In this document: in pieces, positions 1-10,496 of the stretch
Numbering within the stretch: the first letter of the stretch is position 1
Layout of the letters: every line of letters begins with the position of its first letter
Assembly: GCA_009775125.1 (NCBI GenBank)
Contig: VSPD01000003.1
Location: 1-64,000, forward strand
Origin: Muribaculaceae bacterium
GTDB taxonomy: Bacteria; Bacteroidota; Bacteroidia; Bacteroidales; Muribaculaceae
DNA: 64,000 bases
Direction of reading: 5' to 3'
Position numbers and translations under genes: made by a program
The notes under the pieces: generated by a model
Seen by the model: only the letters and a program-made list of their open reading frames with translations
What the model was told of the DNA's origin: nothing
Database searches by the model: none

Positions 1-98
1 CGATACATGATTAATTTCTGTAGACCTGCGGCTTAACATATCAATACATTAATTTATTTTTACGATATACTTACTTATTAAACGTTAAATATATATTT

Positions 99-329
99 AT
101 GAGACTACGTAAAATCAAAATTACCGTTTTCGGAATCATCGCGGCCTTTATGTGCTGCATGGTGCTTCCCTCCTGCGGCTCGATGCACTCCTACTGGGGC
201 GTCGAGAACGACTACTATTCCGACGGGCACTATCACGGACATCACCACAAGCCCCCGAAACCGCCCAAACATCACAAAAAACATAAAAAGCACAAAAAGC
301 ATCACCACCACGACGATGACGATGATTGA
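99..329 (+). CDS. Small His/Asp-rich lipoprotein
   Basis: This 76-residue protein has a basic N-terminus, a hydrophobic stretch and a lipobox-like LPSC with Cys26, so it is probably a lipoprotein anchored in the envelope. The mature part is short and very polar: Tyr/Asp/His around residues 32-50, then Pro/Lys/His repeats, ending in four His and five Asp. Such a tail could bind divalent metals such as Zn, Ni or Cu, but that is inference. I do not recognise a family. The gene starts with ATG after a very AT-rich leader and converges on clpB across a shared terminator. Confidence 0.7.
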   Translation: MRLRKIKITVFGIIAAFMCCMVLPSCGSMHSYWGVENDYYSDGHYHGHHHKPPKPPKHHKKHKKHKKHHHHDDDDD

Positions 330-343
330 ATAATCAAAAAAAT

Positions 344-380
344 AAAGAAGGCGCCTGTTTGGGCGCCTTTCTTTATTTTA
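344..380. terminator. Bidirectional intrinsic terminator
   Basis: The stem GAAGGCGCC / GGCGCCTTTC is closed by a short loop and flanked by A-rich sequence on the left and T-rich sequence on the right. It lies between the stop codons of the convergent lipoprotein gene and clpB and can serve both. Confidence 0.85.
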
Positions 381-395
381 TGTATGATCGAATGA

Positions 396-3014
396 TTATT
401 CTGCCGTCGCGGCGGCTTCGCCGTTGCGGAACACGAGCTGACCGTCGGCATCGACATCGACGATAATCGGCCGGGTATTGTCGACCTTGCGGGCAAGGAT
501 GTCTTTCGACAGGCGGTTGAGCACCATGCGGTGGATCACACGCTTTACGGGGCGGGCGCCGAATTCGGGATCGTAGCCTTCGTCGGCAAGGTAGCTGATG
601 GCGGCCGGGGTGACGCGGAAGTCGATTCCGGCAGAGTGTTGCAGCATCTTGCGGATGGAATTTACCTGCAATCCGACGATTTCTTCGATTTCGTCGCGGT
701 TGAGCGGCGTAAACATTATTATCTCGTCGATACGGTTGAGGAATTCGGGACGAATTGTCTGCTTGAGCATCTCGAGCACTTGCTCTTTGGTCGACTCGAT
801 GGTTTCAAGACGGTTTTCATCGGTAATCTTGGAAAAATTGTCGCGGATTACGTTCGACCCCATGTTTGAGGTCATGATGATAATGGTATTCTTGAAATTG
901 ACGTTGCGGCCTTTATTATCGGTCAGACGGCCGTCGTCGAGCACTTGCAGCAAGATGTTGAACACATCGGGGTGAGCTTTTTCGATTTCGTCGAAGAGCA
1001 CCACGGAATAAGGCTTGCGGCGCACGGCCTCGGTGAGCTGGCCGCCTTCGTCATAGCCGACATATCCGGGAGGCGCTCCGACAAGACGGCTCACGGAGTG
1101 TTTCTCCTGATATTCGCTCATGTCGATACGGGTCATCATATTTTCGTCGTCGAACAGGAATTCGGCCAATGCCTTGGCGAGCTCAGTCTTGCCCACGCCG
1201 GTGGTGCCAAGGAATATGAACGAGCCGATAGGACGTTTCGGGTCGTTAAGTCCGGCACGGGAGCGGCGCACGGCATCGGCTATGGCCTCGATGGCATCCG
1301 ACTGGCCCACGACGCGCTTGTGAAGCTCCGCTTCGAGATGGAGCAGTTTCTCCTGCTCCGACTGCACCATGCGGCTCACGGGAATACCCGTCCAGCGCGA
1401 CACTACGTCGGCAATATCCTCGGCGTCGACTTCTTCCTTGATAAGGGCTTTCTCGCCCTGCATCATGTGCAGCTGCTCCTGAATCGACTTATTCTCGTCT
1501 TCCTTGTCCTTGATAAGTTTATAGCGTATTTCGGCCACACGTTCGTAGTTGCCCTCGCGCTGCGCGCGGTCGGCCTCAAAGTTAAGTTGCTCGATGTCGA
1601 TTTTATTTTGCTGAATACGTCCGATAAGGTCGCGTTCGGCCTTCCATTTTGCAGAGTATTCTTTTTCTTCCTCGCGCATGGAGGCTATTTCCTTTTCGAT
1701 GTCGCGTACCTTGGCAGTGTCGCCCTCACGCTTTATGGCCTCACGCTCGATTTCCTTCTGGGCAATACGGCGCGTAATGTCGTCGAGAGCCTGAGGCACG
1801 GAGTCGATTTCGAGTTTGAGTTTTGCCGCGGCCTCGTCGATAAGGTCGATAGCCTTGTCGGGGAGGAAACGGTCGGTGATATAGCGTTCGGAAAGTTGCA
1901 CTGCGGCAATAATAGCTTCGTCGCGGATACGCACCTGGTGGTGGTTTTCGTAGCGTTCTTTCAAACCGCGAAGAATGGCGATGGCCGAAAGCTCGTCGGG
2001 CTCATCGACCATTACTTTTTGGAAACGGCGTTCGAGAGCCTTGTCTTTTTCGAAATATTTCTGGTATTCGTCGAGAGTGGTGGCGCCGATAGAACGTAGT
2101 TCGCCACGCGCGAGCGCCGGTTTGAGGATGTTAGCGGCATCCATAGCGCCCTCGCCTTTGCCTGCGCCGACGAGAGTGTGGATTTCGTCGATGAAAAGGA
2201 TGATTTCGCCATCGGAAGCCGTAACTTCGTTTACAATGGCTTTAAGACGCTCCTCAAACTCGCCCTTATACTTGGCGCCGGCCACAAGAGCGCCCATATC
2301 GAGGGAGAAAATCTGCTTTGTGCGCAGGTTTTCGGGCACATCGCCGCGGACGATACGATGCGCAAGACCCTCGGCTATGGCCGTTTTACCTGTACCCGGC
2401 TCACCGATAAGCATGGGGTTGTTTTTTATGCGCCGGCTCAAAATTTGAAGCACGCGGCGTATTTCCTCGTCACGACCGATTACGGGGTCGAGTTTTCCCT
2501 GGCGGGCGCGTTCGTTGAGGTTGACGGCATATTTCGAGAGGGCGTTGTATGTCTCCTCGGCACTCTGGTCGGTGGCTTTCTTGCCCTTGCGAAGCTCGGC
2601 CACGGCGGCTTCAAGCTCCTTGCGCGTAAGTCCGGCATCTTTAAGGATAGTCGAAGCCGGCGAGTTTATTTCGAAAATACCGCGCAACAGGGCTTCGAGC
2701 GTTACATACTCATCGCCGTCGGCTTTTGCAATGTCGAGCGATTTCTGAAGCACGTCGTTGGACTGTCGGCTAAGATACGGCTCTGAACCCGACACTCTCG
2801 GCAGGGTGGCTATTTCCTTGTCGACCTGCCCGGCGACCTGCGGAGCCGAAGCCCCTATTTTTTGAAAAATGAATTTGACCACCGACTCGCCTTCCTGCAT
2901 CACGGCTTTGAGCAGGTGGACAGGTTCGATAGCCTGTTGGCCGGCAGAACGCGTGATTTCCACGGCTTTCTGGATTGCCTCCTGCGACTTGATGGTGAAG
3001 TTATTGAAATTCAT
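396..3014 (-). CDS. clpB: ATP-dependent disaggregase ClpB
   Basis: ClpB is the Hsp100 hexamer that extracts polypeptides from aggregates together with DnaK. The 872-residue protein has the standard order: Clp N-domain (about 1-145), AAA+ module 1 with Walker A GEPGTGKT at 204-211 and Walker B FIDEIH, a long charged coiled-coil middle domain (about 400-525), and AAA+ module 2 with GTTGVGKT at 603-610 and [10 protein letters not shown]. The length matches the family (about 860). It stands alone, convergent with the upstream lipoprotein and divergent from the DUF5106 gene. No clear heat-shock operator was seen upstream. Confidence 0.98.
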   Translation of the reverse strand: MNFNNFTIKSQEAIQKAVEITRSAGQQAIEPVHLLKAVMQEGESVVKFIFQKIGASAPQVAGQVDKEIATLPRVSGSEPYLSRQSNDVLQKSLDIAKADGDEYVTLEALLRGIFEINSPASTILKDAGLTRKELEAAVAELRKGKKATDQSAEETYNALSKYAVNLNERARQGKLDPVIGRDEEIRRVLQILSRRIKNNPMLIGEPGTGKTAIAEGLAHRIVRGDVPENLRTKQIFSLDMGALVAGAKYKGEFEERLKAIVNEVTASDGEIILFIDEIHTLVGAGKGEGAMDAANILKPALARGELRSIGATTLDEYQKYFEKDKALERRFQKVMVDEPDELSAIAILRGLKERYENHHQVRIRDEAIIAAVQLSERYITDRFLPDKAIDLIDEAAAKLKLEIDSVPQALDDITRRIAQKEIEREAIKREGDTAKVRDIEKEIASMREEEKEYSAKWKAERDLIGRIQQNKIDIEQLNFEADRAQREGNYERVAEIRYKLIKDKEDENKSIQEQLHMMQGEKALIKEEVDAEDIADVVSRWTGIPVSRMVQSEQEKLLHLEAELHKRVVGQSDAIEAIADAVRRSRAGLNDPKRPIGSFIFLGTTGVGKTELAKALAEFLFDDENMMTRIDMSEYQEKHSVSRLVGAPPGYVGYDEGGQLTEAVRRKPYSVVLFDEIEKAHPDVFNILLQVLDDGRLTDNKGRNVNFKNTIIIMTSNMGSNVIRDNFSKITDENRLETIESTKEQVLEMLKQTIRPEFLNRIDEIIMFTPLNRDEIEEIVGLQVNSIRKMLQHSAGIDFRVTPAAISYLADEGYDPEFGARPVKRVIHRMVLNRLSKDILARKVDNTRPIIVDVDADGQLVFRNGEAAATAE

Positions 3015-3074
3015 AGCTGAAACTATTTTGAAATTCTAAATTTATTAACTTTAACAAATGATAGAGGACAAAGG

Positions 3075-3106
3075 TTTGCGTATTTCGAAAGGATTTGTTA
3101 CCTTTG
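3075..3106 (+). promoter_or_regulatory. Bacteroidales-type promoter for the 3161 gene run
   Basis: TTTG at 3075-3078 and TACCTTTG at 3099-3106 are separated by 20 nt, matching the Bacteroidales -33 / -7 (TAnnTTTG) consensus. The gene start is about 55 nt downstream. Confidence 0.75.
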
Positions 3107-3160
3107 TCGGTTCAATCAGCATAGAGCAAATTCCATGCCAACGCTTTCATCCATGACATT

Positions 3161-4105
3161 ATGACAAGACTTACAATCAAATATGCCATTGCTTTATTGG
3201 CCATGACTGCGTCAGTTCTCTTTGCCGGAGCACAGGCGCCGACAACTCTGTTTCCCTATCCCACCGTGCCCGACAGCCGCACCACCCTTACGGAACGCGC
3301 CGACTATTTCGTGACGCATTTCTGGGACCGCGCCAACATAAAACAATCCTTTTCCACTCTTGCCAAACTCAACACCGCTTTCGGCGACTGGGCCGAGCTT
3401 ATGCCATATTGCACGGCCGACACCGTGCATGCCGCCATCGACAAATATATCGCGGCCGTGGTAAAGACCGGCGGCGACAACACATTGGAGATGGGCAAGA
3501 TTGCGCAAAATTGGTTTGCCTGCGACACGGCTCAGTATTCTTCCGAAGAACTCTACCTGCCATTTTGTCGCGCCGTGGCCGAAAACAAAAAAGTGCCCTC
3601 GGCCGAACGCGCCCGCTTCCGCGCCGAATTGAAGATTCTCGAAAACAGCAGCGTGGGCAAACGCGTGGCCGATTTCCGATTCACCACTCCCGACGGAGAA
3701 CAAAAGAACCTCTACGGCGAAGTCGCTCCCAGCATCATTCTCTTTTTCAACGACCCCGACTGCATGGATTGCATCATGGCAAAGACTCGCTTCTCGGCCG
3801 ACTTCCATGTTAACTCCCTTATCGACAAAGGCCTCCTGAAAATAATAAGCATATACCCCGGCGAAGCCACCGCCGAATGGCGCGAGCAGGCAGCCCGCTA
3901 TCCGCAAAACTGGACAGTAGGCGCATGCGACGGCATCGACGAGTATTTCGACCTCGAAGAAATGCCGGCAATATATTATCTTACCAGCCGCCACAGAGTC
4001 AAAGCTAAAAATATAATTGTGGATAACCTTCTCCACGCCATCCAGCTTCTCGACGACCAACAGGCCGCCACCCAACCCGCAAATCCCGAATCCGCAACTG
4101 AATAA
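3161..4105 (+). CDS. DUF5106 / thioredoxin-like periplasmic protein
   Basis: This 314-residue protein has a signal peptide (about 1-25, cleavage near AGAQA). An N-terminal helical part of the DUF5106 type is followed by a thioredoxin-like half starting near residue 165. A CxxC motif, DCMDC, sits where the redox-active cysteines of thioredoxin folds lie. It probably acts in periplasmic thiol chemistry; the substrate is unknown. The stop codon directly abuts the mnmA start, so the two genes are co-transcribed and probably translationally coupled. The C-terminus is a short, disordered Gln/Ala/Pro tail. Confidence 0.75.
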   Translation: MTRLTIKYAIALLAMTASVLFAGAQAPTTLFPYPTVPDSRTTLTERADYFVTHFWDRANIKQSFSTLAKLNTAFGDWAELMPYCTADTVHAAIDKYIAAVVKTGGDNTLEMGKIAQNWFACDTAQYSSEELYLPFCRAVAENKKVPSAERARFRAELKILENSSVGKRVADFRFTTPDGEQKNLYGEVAPSIILFFNDPDCMDCIMAKTRFSADFHVNSLIDKGLLKIISIYPGEATAEWREQAARYPQNWTVGACDGIDEYFDLEEMPAIYYLTSRHRVKAKNIIVDNLLHAIQLLDDQQAATQPANPESATE

Positions 4106-5185
4106 ATGAAGATAGCAGCTCTTATATCCGGAGGTGTGGACTCGGCCGTGGCCGTGGATCGCCTTGTGAAGCAAGGCCACGACGTACACCTTTTTTACAT
4201 ACGCATCGGCATGGACAACGGCGAAGGCGACTGCTCTGCCGAGGAAGACATCGAAATGTGCCGATATATCGCCAATATGTACCGGCTCCCGTTCGACGTG
4301 GTGAACCTGCACCAAGAATATTGGGACAACGTAATGGAATATGCCCTCGAAACCGTGCGACAAGGCTTGACGCCCAACCCCGACATAATGTGCAACAAGA
4401 TGATAAAATTCGGATTCTTCGAGCAGCGTTGGGGACACGAATTTGACAAAACCGCAACCGGGCACTACGCCACCACCACTGAAAAAGACGGACGCATATA
4501 TCTGTCGACGGCCGTCGACCCTGTAAAAGACCAGACCGATTTTCTCGCCCGCATCTCTTATGAGCAAGTGAGCCACCTGATGTTCCCCATCGGCGACATC
4601 CCCAAATCGGGCGTGCGCGAGATTGCCATCGCCGCGCATATGCCAAATGCCCGTCGCAAGGACTCGCAAGGCATCTGCTTCCTCGGCAAAATCAACTACA
4701 ACGATTTTATCCGCCGCCACCTCGGCGAGCGCCCCGGGCCCATCGTGGAAATCGAGACCGGGAAAGTGCTCGGACAACACCGCGGATTCTGGTTCCACAC
4801 AATAGGCCAGCGCAAAGGTCTCGGGCTCAGCGGCGGCCCTTGGTATGTCGTGAAAAAAGACACGGTGGAAAACGTGATATACGTATCCAACGGCTACGGC
4901 ACGGAGAAACAATATGGCCGCACGATTCACCTCGACGAGATGCACTTCATCTCCGGCAATCCGTGGGGCGACGATTTCACCACCGTAGACATTACATTCA
5001 AAAACCGCCACATGCCGGCGTTTATCCCCGCCAGGCTTACAAATCTCGGCGCAGGAGAATACCGCATCGACTCGTCGGAAGACGTGCAGGGCATAGCCCC
5101 GGGACAGTTCGCCGTGATCTACGACCCGGCGGCACACCTTTGCTTCGGCTCAGGAATTATTACCGGGCGCGAACTCGACGATTAG
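4106..5185 (+). CDS. mnmA: tRNA-specific 2-thiouridylase MnmA
   Basis: MnmA uses ATP and a persulfide donor to make 2-thiouridine at the wobble position 34 of tRNA Lys, Glu and Gln. The ATP-binding PP-loop SGGVDS is at residues 8-13. The two catalytic cysteines are Cys96 ([12 protein letters not shown]) and Cys191 ([10 protein letters not shown]). The length of 359 residues is normal. It starts on the base after the stop codon of the DUF5106 gene and lies in the rightward run 3161-10426. Confidence 0.97.
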   Translation: MKIAALISGGVDSAVAVDRLVKQGHDVHLFYIRIGMDNGEGDCSAEEDIEMCRYIANMYRLPFDVVNLHQEYWDNVMEYALETVRQGLTPNPDIMCNKMIKFGFFEQRWGHEFDKTATGHYATTTEKDGRIYLSTAVDPVKDQTDFLARISYEQVSHLMFPIGDIPKSGVREIAIAAHMPNARRKDSQGICFLGKINYNDFIRRHLGERPGPIVEIETGKVLGQHRGFWFHTIGQRKGLGLSGGPWYVVKKDTVENVIYVSNGYGTEKQYGRTIHLDEMHFISGNPWGDDFTTVDITFKNRHMPAFIPARLTNLGAGEYRIDSSEDVQGIAPGQFAVIYDPAAHLCFGSGIITGRELDD

Positions 5186-5233
5186 ATTCAACGAATCAAG
5201 TAGAATAATCAACCCTCCAAAATATAAAAGCAT

Positions 5234-5863
5234 ATGTCAGTAAGCAACGAAGAATTTGCCAAAGATAAAGTAGAACTGAAAGTACTCGGCATCTCATATT
5301 CCCAACTGCAATCAGGAGCCTACGCTATGCTGCTCGCAGAAATCGACGGCCCCTACCGTATTCCGGTGGTAATCGGGTCGGCCGAAGCTCAGGCTATTGC
5401 CATAAAAATCGAAGGTGTGACTCCCCCCCGCCCCATGACCCACGATTTGTTCGCCTCTTTCGCCGCTTCTTTTGCAATAGAGTTGCAACGCGTGTTCATA
5501 TATAAATTTGAAGACGGCATCTTCTCTGCCGAAATGACATTTTCCTACGGCCAGCGCGAAGTAACGGTAGACTCTCGCACATCCGATGCCGTGGCTATTG
5601 CGCTGCGCATGAATGCCCCCATATACACGACTCGCGAGATTATCAATCAAGCCGGCACCATAATGGATGAAAACGGCAACCAAGACGAATCCGCCTCGGC
5701 CTCTCACGCCGACGAAGCCGCCATGCCACGCCACGATGCCGACGAATACGAATCAATGTCGCTCGACGACCTGCACAAACGTCTCACCCGCATGATCGAC
5801 GATGAGAACTACGAGGAAGCCGCCCGCATTAACGAAATAATCCGCCGCCGCGAACAAGAATAA
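5234..5863 (+). CDS. Bifunctional nuclease family protein with UVR tail
   Basis: Residues about 10-135 form the DUF151 bifunctional nuclease fold (motifs GSAEAQAIAIKIEG, RPMTHDL and DSRTSDAVAIALR). After an acidic linker, residues about 175-205 (LHKRLTRMIDDENYEEAARI) form a UvrB/UvrC-type UVR motif. This fusion is usual in Bacteroidetes. Some family members cleave RNA or DNA; the role here is not known. It is cytoplasmic with no signal peptide, 48 nt downstream of mnmA. Confidence 0.88.
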   Translation: MSVSNEEFAKDKVELKVLGISYSQLQSGAYAMLLAEIDGPYRIPVVIGSAEAQAIAIKIEGVTPPRPMTHDLFASFAASFAIELQRVFIYKFEDGIFSAEMTFSYGQREVTVDSRTSDAVAIALRMNAPIYTTREIINQAGTIMDENGNQDESASASHADEAAMPRHDADEYESMSLDDLHKRLTRMIDDENYEEAARINEIIRRREQE

Positions 5864-5933
5864 ACCATAACCGGCCGAAGTACGTTTCAATTAAGACATA
5901 CCTTAAATCTATAAACAATACCGAATTACCGAA

Positions 5934-7259
5934 ATGAAGGAGATAAAACTGAAGCTCATCCTGATGTATTTCCTGGAATTTGCCGTGTGGGGTGCCTACC
6001 TCACATCTCTCGGCAGTTTCCTCGCTCAAAACGGACAGGCCGAACACATCGGCTGGTTTTATGCCGTGCAAGGCGTCGTGTCCATATTCATGCCTGCATT
6101 GATTGGCATCATTGCCGACCGGTGGGTGCCCGCCCAGCGCATGCTGTCGATATGCCATCTCCTCGCCGGCGCGTTCATGCTGTGCGCCGGATGGTATGCC
6201 TCTACCGCCGCCACACTCGAATTCACCCCGCTGTTCTCTCTCTACACCCTGTCGATAGCGTTCTTCATGCCCACGATTGGCCTCAGCAACTCGGTAGGTT
6301 ACAGCGTGCTCACCTCACATGGCCTCGACACCGTGAAGCATTTTCCGCCAATACGCATATTCGGTACAATCGGCTTTATCATCTCCATGCTGTTTGTCAA
6401 CTTCACCGGATTCCAGAACACCTACGGACAGCTTTTCACTTCCGGTGTCCTCAGCATCGTGCTTGCCGCTTATGCCTTGACAATGCCTAACTGCCCCGTC
6501 AACAAAACCAACGAAAAGGTATCGGTCAGCGATGCCCTCGGCCTTAAAGCCTTCTCGCTTTTCAAGAATCCGCGCATGGCCACATTCTTTGTGTTCTCAA
6601 TGTTCCTCGGCGTTGCGCTCCAAATCACAAACGGTTTCGCCAACCCGTTCATCCAGTCGTTTGGCGACATCCCCGAGTTTCATGGCAACTGGGGCGTAGA
6701 AAATGCCAACGCCTTGATTTCCCTGTCGCAAATTTCGGAAACACTGTGCATCCTGCTCATCCCCTTCTTCCTGAAACGCTTCGGCATAAAGGTGGTGATG
6801 CTCATGGCTATGCTTGCATGGGTGTTCCGCTTCGGTCTTTTCGGACTCGGCGACCCGGGCTCGGGCGTGTGGATGTTTATTCTTTCCATGATTGTCTATG
6901 GCATCGCCTTCGACTTCTTTAATGTCAGCGGCTCGCTATATGTCGACAAGCAGACCACGCCCGACATCCGCTCGTCGGCACAAGGCCTGTTCATGGTCAT
7001 GACCAACGGCGTCGGCGCCACCATCGGCACACTCTGCGCCCAGCAGGTAATCAACCATTTCGTCAACTCGCAGCCCGCCGGACTTGCACGTATCGAAGGA
7101 TGGAGCACATCGTGGCTCATATTTGCCGCATATGCCTTGGTTGTGGCAGTGCTGTTCTTCTTGATATTCCACGACAAACCCGCCAAAAACTCCACCGGCG
7201 ACATCCGGAAAGCCGAAATCGAGTCAAACGCATCCGATAACCCCGAAGGCATGATATGA
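5934..7259 (+). CDS. Nucleoside:H+ symporter-like MFS permease (NupG/XapB type)
   Basis: This 441-residue inner-membrane protein has about 12 hydrophobic segments. The N-terminus (LILMYFLEFAVWGAYLTSLG) and the segment HFPPIRIFGTIGF are typical of the NupG/XapB nucleoside permease branch of the MFS. It probably imports nucleosides with protons; the exact substrate cannot be read from sequence. Its TGA stop overlaps the rsmE ATG (ATGA), suggesting translational coupling. Confidence 0.85.
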   Translation: MKEIKLKLILMYFLEFAVWGAYLTSLGSFLAQNGQAEHIGWFYAVQGVVSIFMPALIGIIADRWVPAQRMLSICHLLAGAFMLCAGWYASTAATLEFTPLFSLYTLSIAFFMPTIGLSNSVGYSVLTSHGLDTVKHFPPIRIFGTIGFIISMLFVNFTGFQNTYGQLFTSGVLSIVLAAYALTMPNCPVNKTNEKVSVSDALGLKAFSLFKNPRMATFFVFSMFLGVALQITNGFANPFIQSFGDIPEFHGNWGVENANALISLSQISETLCILLIPFFLKRFGIKVVMLMAMLAWVFRFGLFGLGDPGSGVWMFILSMIVYGIAFDFFNVSGSLYVDKQTTPDIRSSAQGLFMVMTNGVGATIGTLCAQQVINHFVNSQPAGLARIEGWSTSWLIFAAYALVVAVLFFLIFHDKPAKNSTGDIRKAEIESNASDNPEGMI

Positions 7260-7978
7260 TTCAATTCTATTGTCCCGACATAGAATCCAACCCCACCCTG
7301 CCCGAAAGCGAGTCGCAACACTGCGTGAAAGTGCTGCGCATGACCGAAGGCGACACCCTTGTTGCAGTCGACGGCATCGGCCGCCGCTATTCCTGCCGGC
7401 TTATCGACGCCCATCCCAAACATGCACTCGTCGAAATTATATCGTCCGAAGACCATCCCCTGCCATGGAGCAACAATATTGCCGTGGCTGTGGCTCCGAC
7501 AAAAAGCATCGACCGCATGGAATGGCTTGTGGAAAAACTCACCGAAGTGGGATTCAACCGGTTCATCCCCCTGCGTTGCCGATTCTCCGAACGCAAAGAC
7601 ATAAAACGCGAAAGGCTTGAAAAAATCGCCGTATCGGCAATGAAGCAATCGCTCAAAGCCACCCTTCCGCAAATCGACGATATGACACCGATCATGTCGG
7701 TCATAAAGTCGGACGAATATGCAGGCTGGCAAAAATTCATAGCCTATTGCGACCCGTCAATTCCCCGGCGCGACATCGTCGAGGCCTACATTCCCGGCCG
7801 CGACAAAATAATACTGATTGGCCCCGAAGGCGACTTCTCGCCCGAAGAAATCAACGCCGCCCTTGCCGCCGGCTTCATCCCCGTCACCCTCGGCGACAAC
7901 CGCCTGCGCACCGAAACCGCCGCCCTCTATTCCGCCACCGCCTTCCACATCCTCGATTCCGCAAAAGCCCCCCGATAA
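7256..7978 (+). CDS. rsmE: 16S rRNA (uracil-1498-N3)-methyltransferase RsmE
   Basis: RsmE is a SPOUT-fold methyltransferase that modifies U1498 of 16S rRNA using S-adenosylmethionine. The SAM-binding knot is visible near the C-terminus as LIGPEGDFSPEE followed by LGDNRLRTETAAL. An N-terminal PUA-like domain precedes it. At 240 residues it is typical of the family. It overlaps the upstream permease by 4 nt and ends 22 nt before kdsA. Confidence 0.95.
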   Translation: MIQFYCPDIESNPTLPESESQHCVKVLRMTEGDTLVAVDGIGRRYSCRLIDAHPKHALVEIISSEDHPLPWSNNIAVAVAPTKSIDRMEWLVEKLTEVGFNRFIPLRCRFSERKDIKRERLEKIAVSAMKQSLKATLPQIDDMTPIMSVIKSDEYAGWQKFIAYCDPSIPRRDIVEAYIPGRDKIILIGPEGDFSPEEINAALAAGFIPVTLGDNRLRTETAALYSATAFHILDSAKAPR

Positions 7979-8000
7979 AATATTTACCTCACAACCCTAT

Positions 8001-8810
8001 ATGATTTACTCTGAATTGACAAATACCGACAATTTTTTCCTTCTCGCCGGACCTTGCGTAATCGAGGGCGAGAAAATGGCGCTCGATATTGCCGAAAAAA
8101 TAAAATCGGTATGTTCACGGCTCTCGATACCTTTTGTGTTCAAAGGCTCATACCGCAAAGCCAACCGTTCGCGTCTCGACTCCTTCACCGGCATTGGCGA
8201 TGAGAAAGCCCTGAAAATTCTTGCAAAAGTACGCGGCGAACTTGGCGTTCCCGTCGTGACCGACATCCACGAAAGCGCCGAAGCGGAAATGGCTGCTGAA
8301 TACGTCGATATTCTCCAGATTCCGGCATTTCTCTGCCGTCAGACCGACCTCCTTGTGGCCGCGGCACGCACCGGCAAAGCCGTGAATATCAAAAAAGGAC
8401 AATTCCTCGCCCCCGAATCTATGCGGTTTGCCGTTGACAAGGTCCGTTCTGCCGGATGCGCCGATGTGGCCGTTACCGACCGTGGCTCACAATTCGGGTA
8501 TGGCGACCTTATTGTCGACTTCCGCGGCATCCCGCAGATGCAGAAGCAATGCCAATGCCCCGTGATACTCGACATTACCCATTCGCTCCAGCAGCCAAAC
8601 CAAGGCTCGGGCGTTACCGGAGGACGACCCGACATGATAGAGACGATAGCTCGCGCCGGCATAGCCGTAGGCGCCGACGGCCTCTTCATCGAGACGCATC
8701 CCGACCCGTCGGTTGCCAAGAGCGACGGAGCCAACATGCTCAGGCTCGACCTGCTCGAAAACCTGCTCACAAGGCTTGTGGCCATACGCCGCACCATCAA
8801 TGAATTTTAA
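8001..8810 (+). CDS. kdsA: 3-deoxy-8-phosphooctulonate synthase KdsA
   Basis: KdsA condenses phosphoenolpyruvate with arabinose-5-phosphate to Kdo-8-phosphate, the first committed step to the Kdo of LPS. The 269-residue TIM-barrel protein shows FLLAGPCVIEG, FKGSYRKANRS, DIHES, KKGQFLAPE, DRGSQFGYG and ITHSLQQPN, all classic KdsA motifs. I place the start at ATG 8001; the open frame extends further upstream into rsmE, but that part is not KdsA-like. Confidence 0.97.
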   Translation: MIYSELTNTDNFFLLAGPCVIEGEKMALDIAEKIKSVCSRLSIPFVFKGSYRKANRSRLDSFTGIGDEKALKILAKVRGELGVPVVTDIHESAEAEMAAEYVDILQIPAFLCRQTDLLVAAARTGKAVNIKKGQFLAPESMRFAVDKVRSAGCADVAVTDRGSQFGYGDLIVDFRGIPQMQKQCQCPVILDITHSLQQPNQGSGVTGGRPDMIETIARAGIAVGADGLFIETHPDPSVAKSDGANMLRLDLLENLLTRLVAIRRTINEF

Positions 8811-8824
8811 GTTTTCTTGATCCA

Positions 8825-10426
8825 ATGAAAATTATACGTATTTTTGCTCTTTCCGTTTCCATTCTCGCTTGCTCGGCCCTATCGGCTCAAAACCAAAGAG
8901 GCATCGACCATCCGATGACCCGCGCCATACTTAACGCATATACCGAACTCATCCAGTCCGACCCGGCCGACTACGAGTCTTATCTCAATCGCGGAGCCGA
9001 GTACTACAACCACAACGAATACATTCTCGCCCTCAACGACGTGAACAAGGCTTTGTCGCTCACCCCGCAGTCAGACGACGCCTTTCAATTCCAGGGACAC
9101 TGGCTTCGTGGCAACATCTACCTGCAAACAAACAAATTGCAAGACGCACTCGCCGATTTCACCATTGCTTTGACCCTCGACCCTGAATCCTTCTCCACGC
9201 TTTACCTCAAAGCAAACACCGACTTCCAGCTTGGCAACTATGCCGCCGCAAAGGAGGGATACCAGAAACTTCACCGTCTGAATCCCCGCAACTCCGACGC
9301 CCTTATCGGCCTGGGTCGCGTGGCCGTGAAGGAAAACAATCTTGGCATTGCCAACGATTATCTCGAATCGGCCGTGCAAATGTCGCCCAACGACCCCGAA
9401 GTATATCTCCGCCGCGCGAAAGTGCGTGAGATGATGGGCAACGACAACGGTGCCGTCGACGACCTCATCATATCGCTCAGCCTCAACTCGTCGAAAAATC
9501 CGGGCGCGGTAAACGCCATCGTGGCTTATGCCGACGTGAACTATCCCGCAGTGATGTCTTCGCTGTCGAACGCTATTGCACAGGCACCCGAAAATGCCCT
9601 CTACTGGTATCTTCGCGCCCAGATTGCCGCCGCTCACAACCACTATGCCAACGCCCTTTCCGACTATCGCAAGATTATCGACGACCGCCTCTACTCCTAT
9701 CAAGGCCTGTATGCCTCGATTGCCGAATGTCAATACAACATGGGCCAATATGCCGAGGCTCTCGACAATGTCGACCGTGCCCTCCAAACTATAAAAAACA
9801 ACGCTCAGTATTACATTCTCAAATCCAAGGCCCTGCGCGCGCTTGGCCGCGACGACGAGGCTATCGAGGCGGCAGCGGCCGGTCACGCAGTGAACATGTC
9901 GTCGACCGACGCTCTGGTGCAGATGGCCAAATGCTATATCGACAAGGGCGATTACAGCCAGGCCAACGCGCTTCTTGGCGAAGCCACGCTCACCAATGCC
10001 GACGACCCCTATGTCTACCTTCTGCGCGCCCACCTGCTCGAAAAGTATCTTAACCAGCCCGTTGCTGCCAATCAATTCCGCCAACAGGCCACCGAAATAG
10101 AGATTTTCAACGACAATAACGTGAAATCGCTCAAAGGTTTTGCATTGCTCGAAAGCGGCGATGTGGCCAGAGCTCGCGCTTGGATCGACAATATCCTTGC
10201 CAATGGCGACTCCGACGGCCTGGCCAACTACTATGCCGCTTGCCTTTACTCACGTATCGACGACAACGACCGCGCACTCGCTTGCGCCGAGGAATCGCTC
10301 AAACGCGGATATGCCAACTACTTCAACTGGATGCTCAACGCCGACGAGCCCATCAACGTGGCCAATCTCCGCGACGACCTCCGCTTCCTCAACCTCATCC
10401 AACGCTACTCCACCCTGTTTGAATAG
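8825..10426 (+). CDS. Exported tetratricopeptide-repeat protein
   Basis: This 533-residue protein has a signal sequence (about 1-21). Cys16 in ILACS could be a lipidation site, while ALSA-QN looks like an ordinary cleavage site, so lipoprotein status is open. The mature protein is a chain of about a dozen TPR units (e.g. YLNRGAEYYNHNEYILALNDV, ALADFTIALTLDPES), a protein-protein interaction scaffold in the periplasm or outer membrane. It is the last gene of the 3161-10426 run, 14 nt after kdsA, and is followed by a strong terminator. Confidence 0.85.
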   Translation: MKIIRIFALSVSILACSALSAQNQRGIDHPMTRAILNAYTELIQSDPADYESYLNRGAEYYNHNEYILALNDVNKALSLTPQSDDAFQFQGHWLRGNIYLQTNKLQDALADFTIALTLDPESFSTLYLKANTDFQLGNYAAAKEGYQKLHRLNPRNSDALIGLGRVAVKENNLGIANDYLESAVQMSPNDPEVYLRRAKVREMMGNDNGAVDDLIISLSLNSSKNPGAVNAIVAYADVNYPAVMSSLSNAIAQAPENALYWYLRAQIAAAHNHYANALSDYRKIIDDRLYSYQGLYASIAECQYNMGQYAEALDNVDRALQTIKNNAQYYILKSKALRALGRDDEAIEAAAAGHAVNMSSTDALVQMAKCYIDKGDYSQANALLGEATLTNADDPYVYLLRAHLLEKYLNQPVAANQFRQQATEIEIFNDNNVKSLKGFALLESGDVARARAWIDNILANGDSDGLANYYAACLYSRIDDNDRALACAEESLKRGYANYFNWMLNADEPINVANLRDDLRFLNLIQRYSTLFE

Positions 10427-10447
10427 TAATTTCACATCAATACACAC

Positions 10448-10487
10448 GCACGTCCCGTAACAATCGTTGCGGGACGTGCCGTTTTAT
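10448..10487. terminator. Intrinsic terminator between convergent genes
   Basis: A 10-bp stem GCACGTCCCG / CGGGACGTGC (10448-10457 / 10470-10479) with a 12-nt loop is followed by GTTTTAT. It separates the TPR gene from the leftward acyltransferase gene. Confidence 0.85.
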
Positions 10488-10496
10488 CAGAGCCGG

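Noticed and set aside
945..2099. Long rightward open frame opposite clpB
   Set aside because: It is a mirror of the clpB coding strand; the translation has no domain and clpB is unambiguous.
3212..5137. 641-codon leftward open frame opposite the DUF5106 and mnmA genes
   Set aside because: It spans two well-supported rightward genes and is a by-product of their GC-rich third positions.
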